DNA of 17,461 bases from Symbiodinium natans (Eukaryota > Sar > Dinophyceae > Suessiales > Symbiodiniaceae), in contig CAJNDS010001474.1 in assembly GCA_905221605.1 (NCBI GenBank), positions 1 to 17,461 on the forward strand, written 5' to 3'. This document shows positions 8,413 to 15,353 of the stretch, piece after piece. The position numbers and the translations under genes were made by a program. Position 1 is the stretch's first letter, and each line of letters opens with the position of its first letter. The notes beneath the pieces are model-generated. The model saw only the letters and a list, made by a program, of their open reading frames with translations, made no database searches and was not told the DNA's origin.

Positions 8413-8966
8413 CACTCCCAATCTAAGGAAGTCTCGGACGCAATGCTCGTGTCACTATCTAGATCGTACTCCACTCCAGACGGACCAAGGTTTCTGCTGA
8501 AACTGGATGACGATGCTGGATCAGTGGATAACTGAAACTCCACTCCAGACGGACCAAGGTTTCCGCTGAAACTGGAGGACGATGCTTGGAAATTTCTCTC
8601 ACGCAAGATTTTCTTAGGCTCAAAAGTGAGAACGGTGAAGACTGCTGCAAGGTATGCTTCAAGCAGGGCTTGCTCACCACTCAACAACTTGCAACCGCAA
8701 GCAATAATCTCTGGCGCGTTCTGGATCCCTTTCAGTTCGGTTTTCTTCTCCTTCCGCCTCTGCAACTGTCGACGTTCGAAGCTCAGGATGCTCAAGGACG
8801 GAGTGCAAGGTTTGCCACACTGAAGCTCGATGTACCACTCAAGAACAGTTTTGCGAAGCTTATCCAACACTCTTTCGTCGTCCCAAAGCTGAAAACACTG
8901 AATCTGCTCCTCAAGTTCTGGTGACACCTCCGTGGCTGGTAGGTGACAACACGAGTCTCGAGGAGA
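8412..8966 (-). CDS. Open frame without ATG upstream of Gag (ORF0), doubtful coding status
   Basis: A stop-free frame of about 184 codons runs from just after TAA at 8969-8967 to TGA at 8414-8412. That TGA shares its last base with the Gag ATG (TGATG). The frame contains no ATG, so translation would need a non-AUG start or a spliced-in 5' exon. The predicted product has a charged middle part (RRKEKKTELKG) and near its end two copies of a Ser-rich motif (ASSSSFS-NLGPSGVE), encoded by a 69-bp DNA repeat, then an acidic tail. I do not recognise a family. The frame could be real protein, part of a spliced Gag, or a chance opening in a leader under other constraints. Confidence 0.35.
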   Translation of the reverse strand, partial: SPRDSCCHLPATEVSPELEEQIQCFQLWDDERVLDKLRKTVLEWYIELQCGKPCTPSLSILSFERRQLQRRKEKKTELKGIQNAPEIIACGCKLLSGEQALLEAYLAAVFTVLTFEPKKILRERNFQASSSSFSGNLGPSGVEFQLSTDPASSSSFSRNLGPSGVEYDLDSDTSIASETSLDWE

Positions 8967-9137
8967 TTAGGCTGGCAACCGCCTAGCCTTCTTCGGCAAG
9001 GCAAACGAAGGCTATGGCTGGAAACTACGGCAGCAACTAATGGGGTTTGGGTCCTGACCCCGGGAGGTAAGGGTCCTGCCTCCCTGAGCACAAGTGAATC
9101 CGAGGCCCCAAAGGCTGGATCACAAGCGCTCCGCTAC
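8413..9137 (-). other. ATG-free leader of the copia-type element
   Basis: Between the primer-binding site and the Gag start (ATG at 8412-8410) no ATG occurs on the minus strand in any frame over 725 nt, where about 11 would be expected by chance. The only other ATG nearby spans the LTR/PBS junction (9140-9138) and opens a six-codon frame ending in TGA. The leader contains a long stop-free frame (8966-8412) and a duplicated 69-bp segment. The pattern fits a leader selected for ribosome scanning to Gag (inference). Confidence 0.8.
8468..8588 (-). repeat. Two-copy 69-bp period direct repeat in the leader
   Basis: The sequence starting ACTCCACTCCAGACGG occurs at 8468 and again at 8537, 69 bp apart. 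The two copies match over about 50 bp with a few substitutions. The period is a multiple of three and keeps the ORF0 frame, duplicating the Ser-rich motif. Confidence 0.85.
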
Positions 9138-9139
9138 CA
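9128..9139 (-). other. Primer-binding site, probably for initiator tRNA-Met
   Basis: The minus-strand sequence immediately after the 5' LTR is TGGTAGCGGAGC. TGG pairs with a tRNA CCA tail, T with the discriminator base, and AGCGGAG matches the 5' acceptor strand of the priming tRNA. An acceptor starting with A (A1:U72 pair) and resembling AGC-GAG is typical of eukaryotic initiator tRNA-Met, the usual copia primer. Without the host tRNA set the identity is inferred. Confidence 0.75.
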
Positions 9140-9296
9140 TGAAAACTTTTGATACTCACGAGCACAGCTGCATCGGCACATGACATGAGACATGACTGTA
9201 AAGCTTCTGGGCAAAACAAACCATCCCACCACAAGAAATCTTCACAAGGAAAATACATGGTTAAGAGTCCCATGTAAGACATCGAAATCGTGATCA
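9140..9296 (-). repeat. 5' LTR of the copia-type element
   Basis: 157 bp, TG...CA ends, matching 785-941 at 155 of 157 positions. In the element's sense this is the upstream LTR and so should hold the promoter. No clear TATA box is visible; a TATTTTCC stretch is the nearest thing to the TTTT-type box proposed for dinoflagellates (weak). A pyrimidine-rich run ending in AG at 9207-9208 (minus strand TTTGTTTTGCCCAG) could act as a splice acceptor, for instance for spliced-leader addition; this is speculative. Confidence 0.95.
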
Positions 9297-9301
9297 GCAG
9301 T
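9297..9301. repeat. Target-site duplication GCAGT, right copy
   Basis: GCAGT directly follows the right LTR. Deleting the element plus one copy of this sequence restores an open frame through the interrupted host ORF. Confidence 0.93.
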
Positions 9302-10672
9302 GCGGGCGATTGCGTGGAGATAGAAAGGCTGCCCGCTGGGAACAGAACTAAAATCAACCCCTAAATCACCTAACAACCCGAACCAACGGCGCCGAAGGTC
9401 CTTCATTTCTTTTGCAGGAAACGGTGAAGCCTGAAACCGCCCAAGCACCAACTCCATAGCCATGCGCTCGGGGTCGGGCGCAGCTCTGAGCACGAAGGAC
9501 TTGACCAACATGTGCAAAGCCTTGGCAAGGCGCTGTGCCCCCACTGCCAGCCGCCGACCCCTTGCCCCCGGCTTCCAACGTGTGGGCGAACAAAGTCCGA
9601 AGCCGTCAGTGAACGGCCCCGAATCTCCAGGCCACGTGACCTCCACAGGGAGACCTGCGTTCCCACAAGCCTCAGGACGGAAAGGTTCCATTGGAGGGGT
9701 TTCAGTCACATGTGCCGACGTGTCGACCTCTCCGGCGAGCTCGTCGCTCAGAGGAAGCACAAAGCCTAACTCACGAACTGCCTCAATTTCTTCGGCGCTG
9801 ATCTTGTTGAGCGAGCACACACTGAAGGCAATCAAAACGAGTCTTATCCCCTCCCAATCTTCAGTACAGTGGTATCGCTCACGGGCATTGAAGACCAACG
9901 GCGAGGTGTCAGACAGCTCATGCAAGTTGCCGTGGAAGGAAGAGTCACCTACCAACCGAGCAACAGAACCTCCGCAATCCTGAACCCAAATCTGACCCCC
10001 TTTGAAAGTCGAAATGGCCCACACGGCATTGTAGGGGTATCCATTTCGGCCGTCACGGTGCATCGGGGTCTTGACGTTTTCAAACAGTGAGATAGTCGTG
10101 AAGCAATGCTCAGGTGCTTGCTTCTGAACAAACGTGCAAAGGAGCCTCGCTGTCGCGGGGTATTGCATTCTGTGGTGCCTCAAGCCTCCGACTCCCCCTT
10201 GCATGTAGCAGCCAACGGTGAATGACGATCCCACAGAAGGTTCCGAGGCTCGAGGGGGCTTTTCCCTGGGCAGCAAAGAAAAGAGATGCATGATATGCGA
10301 TGCAGTCACCTCCAGCTCCCCCTGGAGGATGGAGCGAGCATAGTCCTCGGGCGGTGACTCAAGCTCAGCCGTCACCGAATCAGTCGCAGTAACCAAACCC
10401 TCGCTAGCCCCGGGACTCCTAGGAGGGGAGGGCGGAAAGGGAACCGAAGGAGAACCTACGTCCCGGGGTTCCCTGAAAGCATGCGGGAGCCTTCCAGCCG
10501 GAGCCGAAAGACCCCCCTTCCCCGCAGGGGCGCAGGCCACGAAGGCGGATGCAAGAAAGGCACAAAGACGCGGAGGGAGGTGCGCCAGGCCCCCGATGCA
10601 TCGAGACCTCGGAGCAGGGACTTGTGATTGTGACCACAACGAGGCGGCAAGGGGCCGACATATTGGCCGGAG
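9297..10672 (-). CDS. Older retroelement polyprotein, 5' part: 2OG-Fe(II) oxygenase-like domain and start of RT
   Basis: The frame is open from just after TGA 10675-10673 down to the copia insertion. The first part (PPRLCAFLASAFV) looks like the end of the methyltransferase domain. A Pro/Ser-rich linker follows, then an oxygenase-like fold: FTTISLFENVKTPMHRDGRNG with an H-x-D pair (His codon 10060-10058, Asp 10054-10052), GGQIWVQD, and FNARERYHCTEDWEGIRLVLIAFS with the distal His (9871-9869) and Arg nine residues later (9844-9842). H-x-D...H...R is the iron and 2-oxoglutarate binding set of this superfamily. The end (RWFGLLGDLGVDF...QPFYLHAIART) is the region leading into RT. No ATG start is assigned because the frame probably began in the methyltransferase. 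The copia element interrupts it between Thr and Ala codons. Confidence 0.75.
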
Positions 10673-11191
10673 TCATCCAATCTAGGGAGTCCTGGAAAGC
10701 AAGGCACAGATTCGACCCAAAGAGGCAAGTTCCCAAGGAAACGTGTAGGTTTTGAGTTGGGAGCACCAAAGGCGCACTGGAACATCGCAAAAGTGACAGC
10801 CCGGCAGCTAGGTATGAGGTCCAAGACTTCAGGCCACATCCAAATGGAACCCGGGATGTCCCCCCCTGGGACGCGCCCCAAGCTCTCAGGATGCACGAAG
10901 GCGAAGAAGCCGCCAGCCTCTGAACACGCAAGGGCGACCTGGACAGATTTGCTCACAAAAGAATTGGCAAGTGAAACTTGTGCGGAAAGGGATTGGCGCA
11001 GCCAAGGGAAGCCATAAGGAAATTCCATGCTGCGAACAGGCGGAGGATGCAGGTCGCAAGTGTCTGGCCCGAGAAAATGTGTCATATGGTGGAGAACTGA
11101 AGAAAACCCAACGGCCCGTGCGGACCAGCGCAAGGATCTTATCCCAGACTAGATCTGAAGAAAGGTCATGTGACACTGAAGCCAACTCCAT
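10576..11191 (-). pseudogene. Broken DNA-methyltransferase-like domain of the older retroelement
   Basis: From ATG 11191-11189 one frame gives VSHDLSSDLVWDKILALV...VFFSSPPYDTFSRARH, with an SPPY motif like motif IV of DNA amino-methyltransferases. Near 11050 the similarity moves to the next frame: PPPVRSMEFPYGFPWL, ANSFV, SLGRVPGG, AMFQCAFGAPNSKPTRFLGNL, CGHNHKSLLRGLDASGAWRTS. Near 10580 it returns to the first frame (PPRLCAFLASAFV), which continues into the oxygenase ORF. Two opposite shifts therefore displace the middle and cancel out. DIRS-type elements are known to carry a methyltransferase domain. The N-terminal cofactor-binding part is missing, apparently lost at the junction with the recombinase. 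Confidence 0.65.
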
Positions 11192-12182
11192 TTAGCAACA
11201 TACTCTCGGGAAGCAGACCCTGCACATCGTCTGCTCGAAGGCTGCACCAGAGCATCAAAAGGAAAACCCAAGCCATTGCACGGAAGTACAGCGGGAGCGT
11301 CTCCTGACAGACTGATAACTCCAATGCCACAACAGTAGCCACGGTGGGTAGCTCAGCTGGCTTCCTTGGCGGATGCGCAGCTACCAGATCTGATGTGATG
11401 CTTCTCAGTGTAGCAACCCAAAGTGTGTCACCTGAAAGAAGCTCTGAATCTCGTACTTTGCCTGCAGACTCAAGCACTGTCAGCGCAGCTTGTAAGGCAT
11501 CTAACGCGGTCTTCCCGCAGCCAGACTCGTAGAGCTCCTCCGCGTACTCCACAAGATCGCCAGCTCGTTGCGGCCAGTGGTAGCCTTTCGTAGTCGCTAA
11601 CCAGTCACGAAATGGTTTCCATGCTCTGTACCGATTCCGAAGGGTCTTGCTCCTTCTTGTACCAAACAGACGCTTCCACCCTGCTTCTGGAGATGCTAAA
11701 GCAGCGATTTCAGCGACCACTGGGAGCTGTGCCTCCCTCACGAACCCACCAAGCATCACAGCAAAGCGAACTCGAGACTCACTTTCTTTGCGAGCCCTCT
11801 CAGAAGCATCCTGAAATTTCAAAGCTGCACGCTCTTTCCTCTGAAGTGACGGCAGCAACGCCAAAGGTTGATCTGAAACAAGCTTTGTATAGGCCGCCTG
11901 CAGAACTGACGTTCCAACGCTCTTGCCCTGAACCAGACTTCCGTGGAGATCTTGCAAGGACATGCGCCTCTGACGTTTTGCTGCAGTGCCCATCTCTTGT
12001 CTCCAGTCATCTAACTGCTTCCCAAATCTCTTAACCAAATCATCCCCCAAATTAGGCTCAACAGCCTCCAGAAGTTCACATGCTTGTTGAAAGTCATCGA
12101 ACGCACACCATAAAAGGTCAACGCGTTGAAAGTCTCTCTGCAGCAGCGCTCTGATGTCTAGAGGCAGATCTGGCCACTCCAT
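11166..12182 (-). CDS. Truncated tyrosine-recombinase-like protein
   Basis: About 338 residues from ATG 12182-12180 (MEWPDLPLDIRALL) to TGA 11168-11166. An upstream stretch in the same frame is hydrophobic and low-complexity and is unlikely to be coding. The middle (TRRSKTLRNRYRAWKPFRDWL...VEYAEELYESGCGKTALDALQAAL) resembles the helical DNA-binding N-terminal domain of tyrosine recombinases. AMAWVFLLMLWCSLRADDVQGL matches the catalytic box with its first Arg (codon 11237-11235). The remaining catalytic residues (H-x-x-R and Tyr) are absent: the frame ends soon after, overlapping the ATG of the methyltransferase segment in another frame. Recombination activity is therefore not expected. It may belong to the same DIRS-like element or be a neighbour fused by rearrangement. 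Confidence 0.65.
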   Translation of the reverse strand: MEWPDLPLDIRALLQRDFQRVDLLWCAFDDFQQACELLEAVEPNLGDDLVKRFGKQLDDWRQEMGTAAKRQRRMSLQDLHGSLVQGKSVGTSVLQAAYTKLVSDQPLALLPSLQRKERAALKFQDASERARKESESRVRFAVMLGGFVREAQLPVVAEIAALASPEAGWKRLFGTRRSKTLRNRYRAWKPFRDWLATTKGYHWPQRAGDLVEYAEELYESGCGKTALDALQAALTVLESAGKVRDSELLSGDTLWVATLRSITSDLVAAHPPRKPAELPTVATVVALELSVCQETLPLYFRAMAWVFLLMLWCSLRADDVQGLLPESMLLNGVGFSVT

Positions 12183-12703
12183 TGTACCTATGGTAGAGCT
12201 GCTAGCGAAGCGGCCCCATCCTAACTGAAAATCTAACGGGGCTGACCACTGAGACTGAGAAGCGAGCGCGGAGCAAGCATGAACCATCACAAGGAAGAAA
12301 TTGTGCAAACTCACAGATACTGAAAACAAAAATCGGAATATCAGAAAACCGAAAAACATCACCGAGGCATAAAAGCCAGCATGACAAGACGTAAATCACA
12401 ACCAGCCCACCCCCCCCTCAGTCGTCCCCCTCCGTACAGCTCAACAGGGCGGAGCCCGGTATCGCTAGTGCTGCCATGTGGTGTGACCCTGAGCACGGGG
12501 CATGGGCCTGGGATTGGGTCTGGGAGCAGGGTCTGTGGGTGCTGGTAGGGTAGGTCTGGGGTCAGTGTGTCCCCGGTGCGATGATGCCGGAGGTCTGGTC
12601 GATTGAGGATCATGTCGTGCCGGTCCCGGTGCTGCCGAGGACGAAGCGCGCGATGTTCTTGGAGACTTGGGTTTGGCTTTGACTGCGATGGTCTTGGTGA
12701 CGA
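12183..12703. other. Region upstream of the recombinase, no gene seen
   Basis: About 520 bp. An 84-codon minus-strand frame (12613-12359) begins with ATG but is Pro/Arg/Leu-rich because the plus strand is G/T-rich (repeated GGGTCTGGG-like words), so I do not call it a gene. No terminal repeat of the older element could be recognised here. Confidence 0.5.
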
Positions 12704-13069
12704 TTAGTTGGTTTTCTGCTTCCTGGAGTTCTTCAAAGGTGCGGCGATAGTTCTTGATGCTGTCCAGGCGTCTTCTAGGATCTTGTACATGCCGTTTTCA
12801 GTGATCTGTTGTCTGTCCATCATGTCGATGAACTCGTAGACGGTGCAGCCTGGGCGCTTTGTTGGAACTGCCAGTGAAGTTGGTGTGAACCAATTCAGCG
12901 CTTCGGAACTGCGTATCATGGTGTCGCCCTTGGCGTCCTGAAAGCTCTTGAGGAAGGCTCTGAACAGGTCGGCTTGGTGCAAGTGTTCACGCAATTTCAG
13001 TGCGGTGGAGTTGATGTCGAAGATCTTGTGTATCGCGTTGATAGTGATGGAATTGCTTGGAGGAACGCC
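12704..13069 (-). CDS. Unrecognised open frame, possible exon or remnant
   Basis: The frame is open from after TAG 13072-13070 to a stop at 12704-12706 (about 121 codons). The first in-frame ATG is internal (MIRSSEALNW), and a TTG precedes it. Composition is that of an ordinary soluble protein (INAIHKIFDINSTALKLREH, LFRAFLKSFQDAKGDTMI, YEFIDMMDRQQITENGMYKI), without low-complexity bias, unlike the other frames nearby. I do not recognise a family. It may be an exon or a protein fragment captured in repeats. Confidence 0.35.
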   Translation of the reverse strand, partial: GVPPSNSITINAIHKIFDINSTALKLREHLHQADLFRAFLKSFQDAKGDTMIRSSEALNWFTPTSLAVPTKRPGCTVYEFIDMMDRQQITENGMYKILEDAWTASRTIAAPLKNSRKQKTN

Positions 13070-13300
13070 CTAGTTATAAGTATTAAGCCAACTTAGTATG
13101 TAGATGACGGACTTGTTTTGTAGTTGTTCGATTTGCCATAAGTAGACTTAGACCACTTAACTTCGAAGGTTTGTGACGAACTTATAAGTACACCTACGGG
13201 CCACATAGCTAAGTGGGCTAAGTGGTTTATCGGCCCCGTGGCTAAGTGGGCCAAGTGAGTCGTTGGCCTACTTAGCTAAGTAGGCTAAGCGGGCCCCCTG
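13070..13300. repeat. TAAGT/CTTAG-rich block with a perfect palindrome
   Basis: Short words TAAGT, CTTAG and GCTAAGTGGGC recur many times in both orientations (GCTAAGTGGGCTAAGTGG near 13207, GGCTAAGTGGGCCAAGTG near 13240). Positions 13266-13285 form an uninterrupted 20-bp palindrome, GCCTACTTAGCTAAGTAGGC. The block contains no ORF of interest and could be the folded end of a small mobile element. Confidence 0.65.
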
Positions 13301-13640
13301 ACACACCATATCACGCAGAGCAGCAAATAGAATGTGGCAACAAGGTCCGCGAAATCGCAACAATGCGATTCAAATAAGCGATTTGCAAAGTCTTAAGAGC
13401 GGCAAGAAAGAAAATCATGTTGCGGGCAGACGCGGAAAACCCCTTTTAATAAGAACTACATACCATCAAACACGGAATATGCGCACCACATATAAATATA
13501 CAGTGACACATGCACAGAAAACATAAAGCCTTATATTGCTCTATCAACCACGGCCCTTCTGGAAGTCCAAGAGCCAAGAGCTGGATGAAGCGCCCGCCTC
13601 CGGCAGGATAGATTGAGGAAAGCTCAGAATTTGGAAAGGA
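13301..13640. other. AT-richer region without a recognisable gene
   Basis: A 64-codon plus-strand frame (13332-13526) has no recognisable motif. Short inverted repeats occur (AAATCGC with GCGATTT near 13350-13385). Nothing else supports a call. Confidence 0.4.
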
Positions 13641-13708
13641 ATGAGTTGGGGCTTGGGTTCAGGTTTGCTTATTCGTGGCACTTGCAGGATGGGTTTGCGT
13701 GTAGTATG

Positions 13709-13728
13709 TGTATATATATATATATATA
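13709..13728. repeat. (TA)n microsatellite
   Basis: About ten uninterrupted TA units, flanked by TGTG and CATGTG. Confidence 0.9.
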
Positions 13729-13859
13729 CATGTGTAACATTTAAAGGATTTGCGGGCTTACACGGGAATGTGTATCTGTTTATAGAAATGTTGACACTGT
13801 TTGGGCATATATGGGGTTGCGAAAGGCTATCTGGGGTTACATGGGGCTAGATCGGGTCA

Positions 13860-14400
13860 TGTGTGGTCACATGCAGCGGGTTTGCACAAGGGTTTATATG
13901 GGTCACATGGAGAGGGTTTGTCCAAAGGTTGCAGCTTATGCAGGGTTACATGCTTTTCTGGGCCAGCATACAGGCGCACCCCCACAGTAGCCCCCGCCCC
14001 CCCCCTTCCCCTTGTGTTCCTGGTGGGTTTTGGGTCCGCCTGTGGTTCATGGTGGGTTTTGGGTCCCCCCCCCCTCCGTGGGTCATGATCTGTGCATGGG
14101 TTTAGGGTTTAAGGGTTTATAAGGGTTGTAGGGTTCAGGATTTTCACTCTGGTCCATTGGTTCATTGTGGGGTTTAGAGTTTGAGTAGGGTCAAGGTTTG
14201 GGGTAATGATAGGTTTACGGTTTCCCCTCTCCCCCCTGTGGTTCGTGCTGGGTTTACGGTTGAGGGTTCAGGGTTAAAGCAGCAAAGGTTTCGGGTTTAC
14301 CCTTCTCCCTCCCGCCGTTCATTGGTGGGTTTAAGTTTTAGGGTTTATAGGGTTCATGGTTTGGGGTTTAGGCTGAGGCTTTTCCGTCCCCCCCCCCGTG
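13860..14400 (+). repeat. Degenerate G-rich telomere-like repeats with recurring C-tract modules
   Basis: The plus strand is full of GGGTTT, TTTAGGG and GGGTTTA words (GGGTTTAGGGTTTAAGGGTTTAT at about 14098-14120; TTTTAGGGTTTATAGGGTT at about 14336). Between them recurs a module of a C-rich run followed by GTGGTTCRTGGTGGGTTT-like sequence (near 13990, 14040, 14065, 14225, 14290 and 14385). TTTAGGG is the plant-type telomere unit also reported for dinoflagellates. The array is too diverged to be an active end. Confidence 0.7.
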
Positions 14401-14924
14401 GTCCGTGGTGTTTTTTCGGGTGAACAGGCGCAGATTGAAGCTTGTGGCACATGGGTTCCATAAGACAAAAGGCAATATACAGGGGCCATGGGGTTCAGAG
14501 TCCAAGGTTTGGGGTCCATGGTCAAACTTGCACATTGCCTTGCCGACAGGCTGCCCCATACTTCTTGAACATATTTCGCATTTCTGCTTGATAACTTCAG
14601 CGCATGATTTCAGAAGTCTGTGTGGCACATGTCTGACGATACCGCAACCGACCAAGCCTCCGGGCACATGTTTCCACATGGACAATTGACCGACCAAATC
14701 CCATGAAATACCCCAGCAGCACGTCCCAGAGGAGCGCCCAAAGACAGCCAGCGACGCAACACGCATGTACTGCTCCATCCTGCAGCATGCGTCAAGTAGG
14801 CACAGAAACAGGACACAAAGTCAGTATATATAAATATGCACGTAAGCCACTAAGTACCAAGAAAGTATAGAGTGCAGTATAGTATACACTATGATTACCC
14901 TTTTCTCTCAAGTCGCTCTCCAGA
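14401..14924. other. Spacer between telomere-like blocks, no gene seen
   Basis: Minus-strand frames of 60-136 codons exist, the longest from ATG 14778, but they are rich in Trp, Cys, His and Met, lack motifs and extend into the degenerate telomere-like DNA. A weak AT-rich palindromic stretch occurs near 14865-14890. Confidence 0.4.
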
Positions 14925-15352
14925 CTGCAAGTGTTCGAAAAACAGGGCGCCCTTTTTTCTTCCTTTTGTGTAGCAAAACGTACCTTGAAGGGACGCCCGC
15001 GCCAGACCTCTTTCAGACCTTTGAGTTTTTTGAAGCCCCTATATAGGCCCTTAAGACCTTTCATCTGATACCCCTAAACCCCCTTAAGACCTTATCATCA
15101 AAGCACTAAGCACAGGTTAACAGGGGGTGTGCCCCGCAAGAAATGAGGCTGCAAGTGTTCGACAAACAGGGCTTCCTTGTTTTTTCTTTTGCTGTAACAA
15201 AACCTGCCTTAAAAGGACCCCTTTCAGACCTCCAAGTTTTTTACGCCCCTATTGGCCTTTAAGGCCTTTATGGCCTTTAAACTGAGACCCCTAAACCCCC
15301 TTAAGACCTTGTCATCAAAGCACTAAGCACAGTTTAACAGGGGGTGCACCCC
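14925..15352 (+). repeat. Tandem duplication, two diverged copies with 224-bp period
   Basis: CTGCAAGTGTTCGA-AAACAGGG begins at 14925 and again at 15149. Each copy proceeds through TTTTTTC...TTTTG, AGACCTCTTTCAGACCT-like words, CCCCTAAACCCCCTTAAGACC and TCAAAGCACTAAGCACAG to TTAACAGGGGGTG-CCCC (ends 15135 and 15352). Small indels separate the copies. No coding frame is conserved between them. Confidence 0.9.
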
Positions 15353-15353
15353 C

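Larger units (their letters stand above)
785..9296 (-). mobile_element. Complete Ty1/copia-type LTR retrotransposon nested in an older retroelement
   Basis: Seen directly: two 157-bp direct repeats (785-941 and 9140-9296) begin TG and end CA, differ at two positions only (866/9221 and 878/9233), and are flanked outside by the same 5 bp, GCAGT. Between them, on the minus strand, lie Gag with a CCHC knuckle, aspartic protease, integrase, RT, RNase H and a Cys/His ORF. Integrase before RT is the Ty1/copia order by established knowledge. A primer-binding site follows the 5' LTR and a short purine-rich stretch precedes the 3' LTR. The near-identical LTRs and the intact host reading frame on each side indicate a fairly recent insertion (inference). 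A single in-frame TGA in the RT-RNase H frame may mean that this copy is defective. Confidence 0.95.

Noticed and set aside
8460-8760. Possible relict spliced-leader sequence
   Set aside because: Only a short GGCTCAA word is present (near 8616), far less than the 22-nt dinoflagellate leader.
9462-9983. 173-codon plus-strand frame opposite the oxygenase domain
   Set aside because: The minus-strand frame has the oxygenase motifs and continues in phase across the insertion, so the plus-strand frame is a shadow.
12359-12613. 84-codon minus-strand frame
   Set aside because: It is Pro/Leu/Arg-rich as expected from G/T-rich plus-strand sequence, with no recognisable family.
14368-14778. 136-codon minus-strand frame starting with ATG
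   Set aside because: Composition is unlike a typical protein (Trp, Cys, Met and His rich), it runs into degenerate telomere-like DNA and has no motif.
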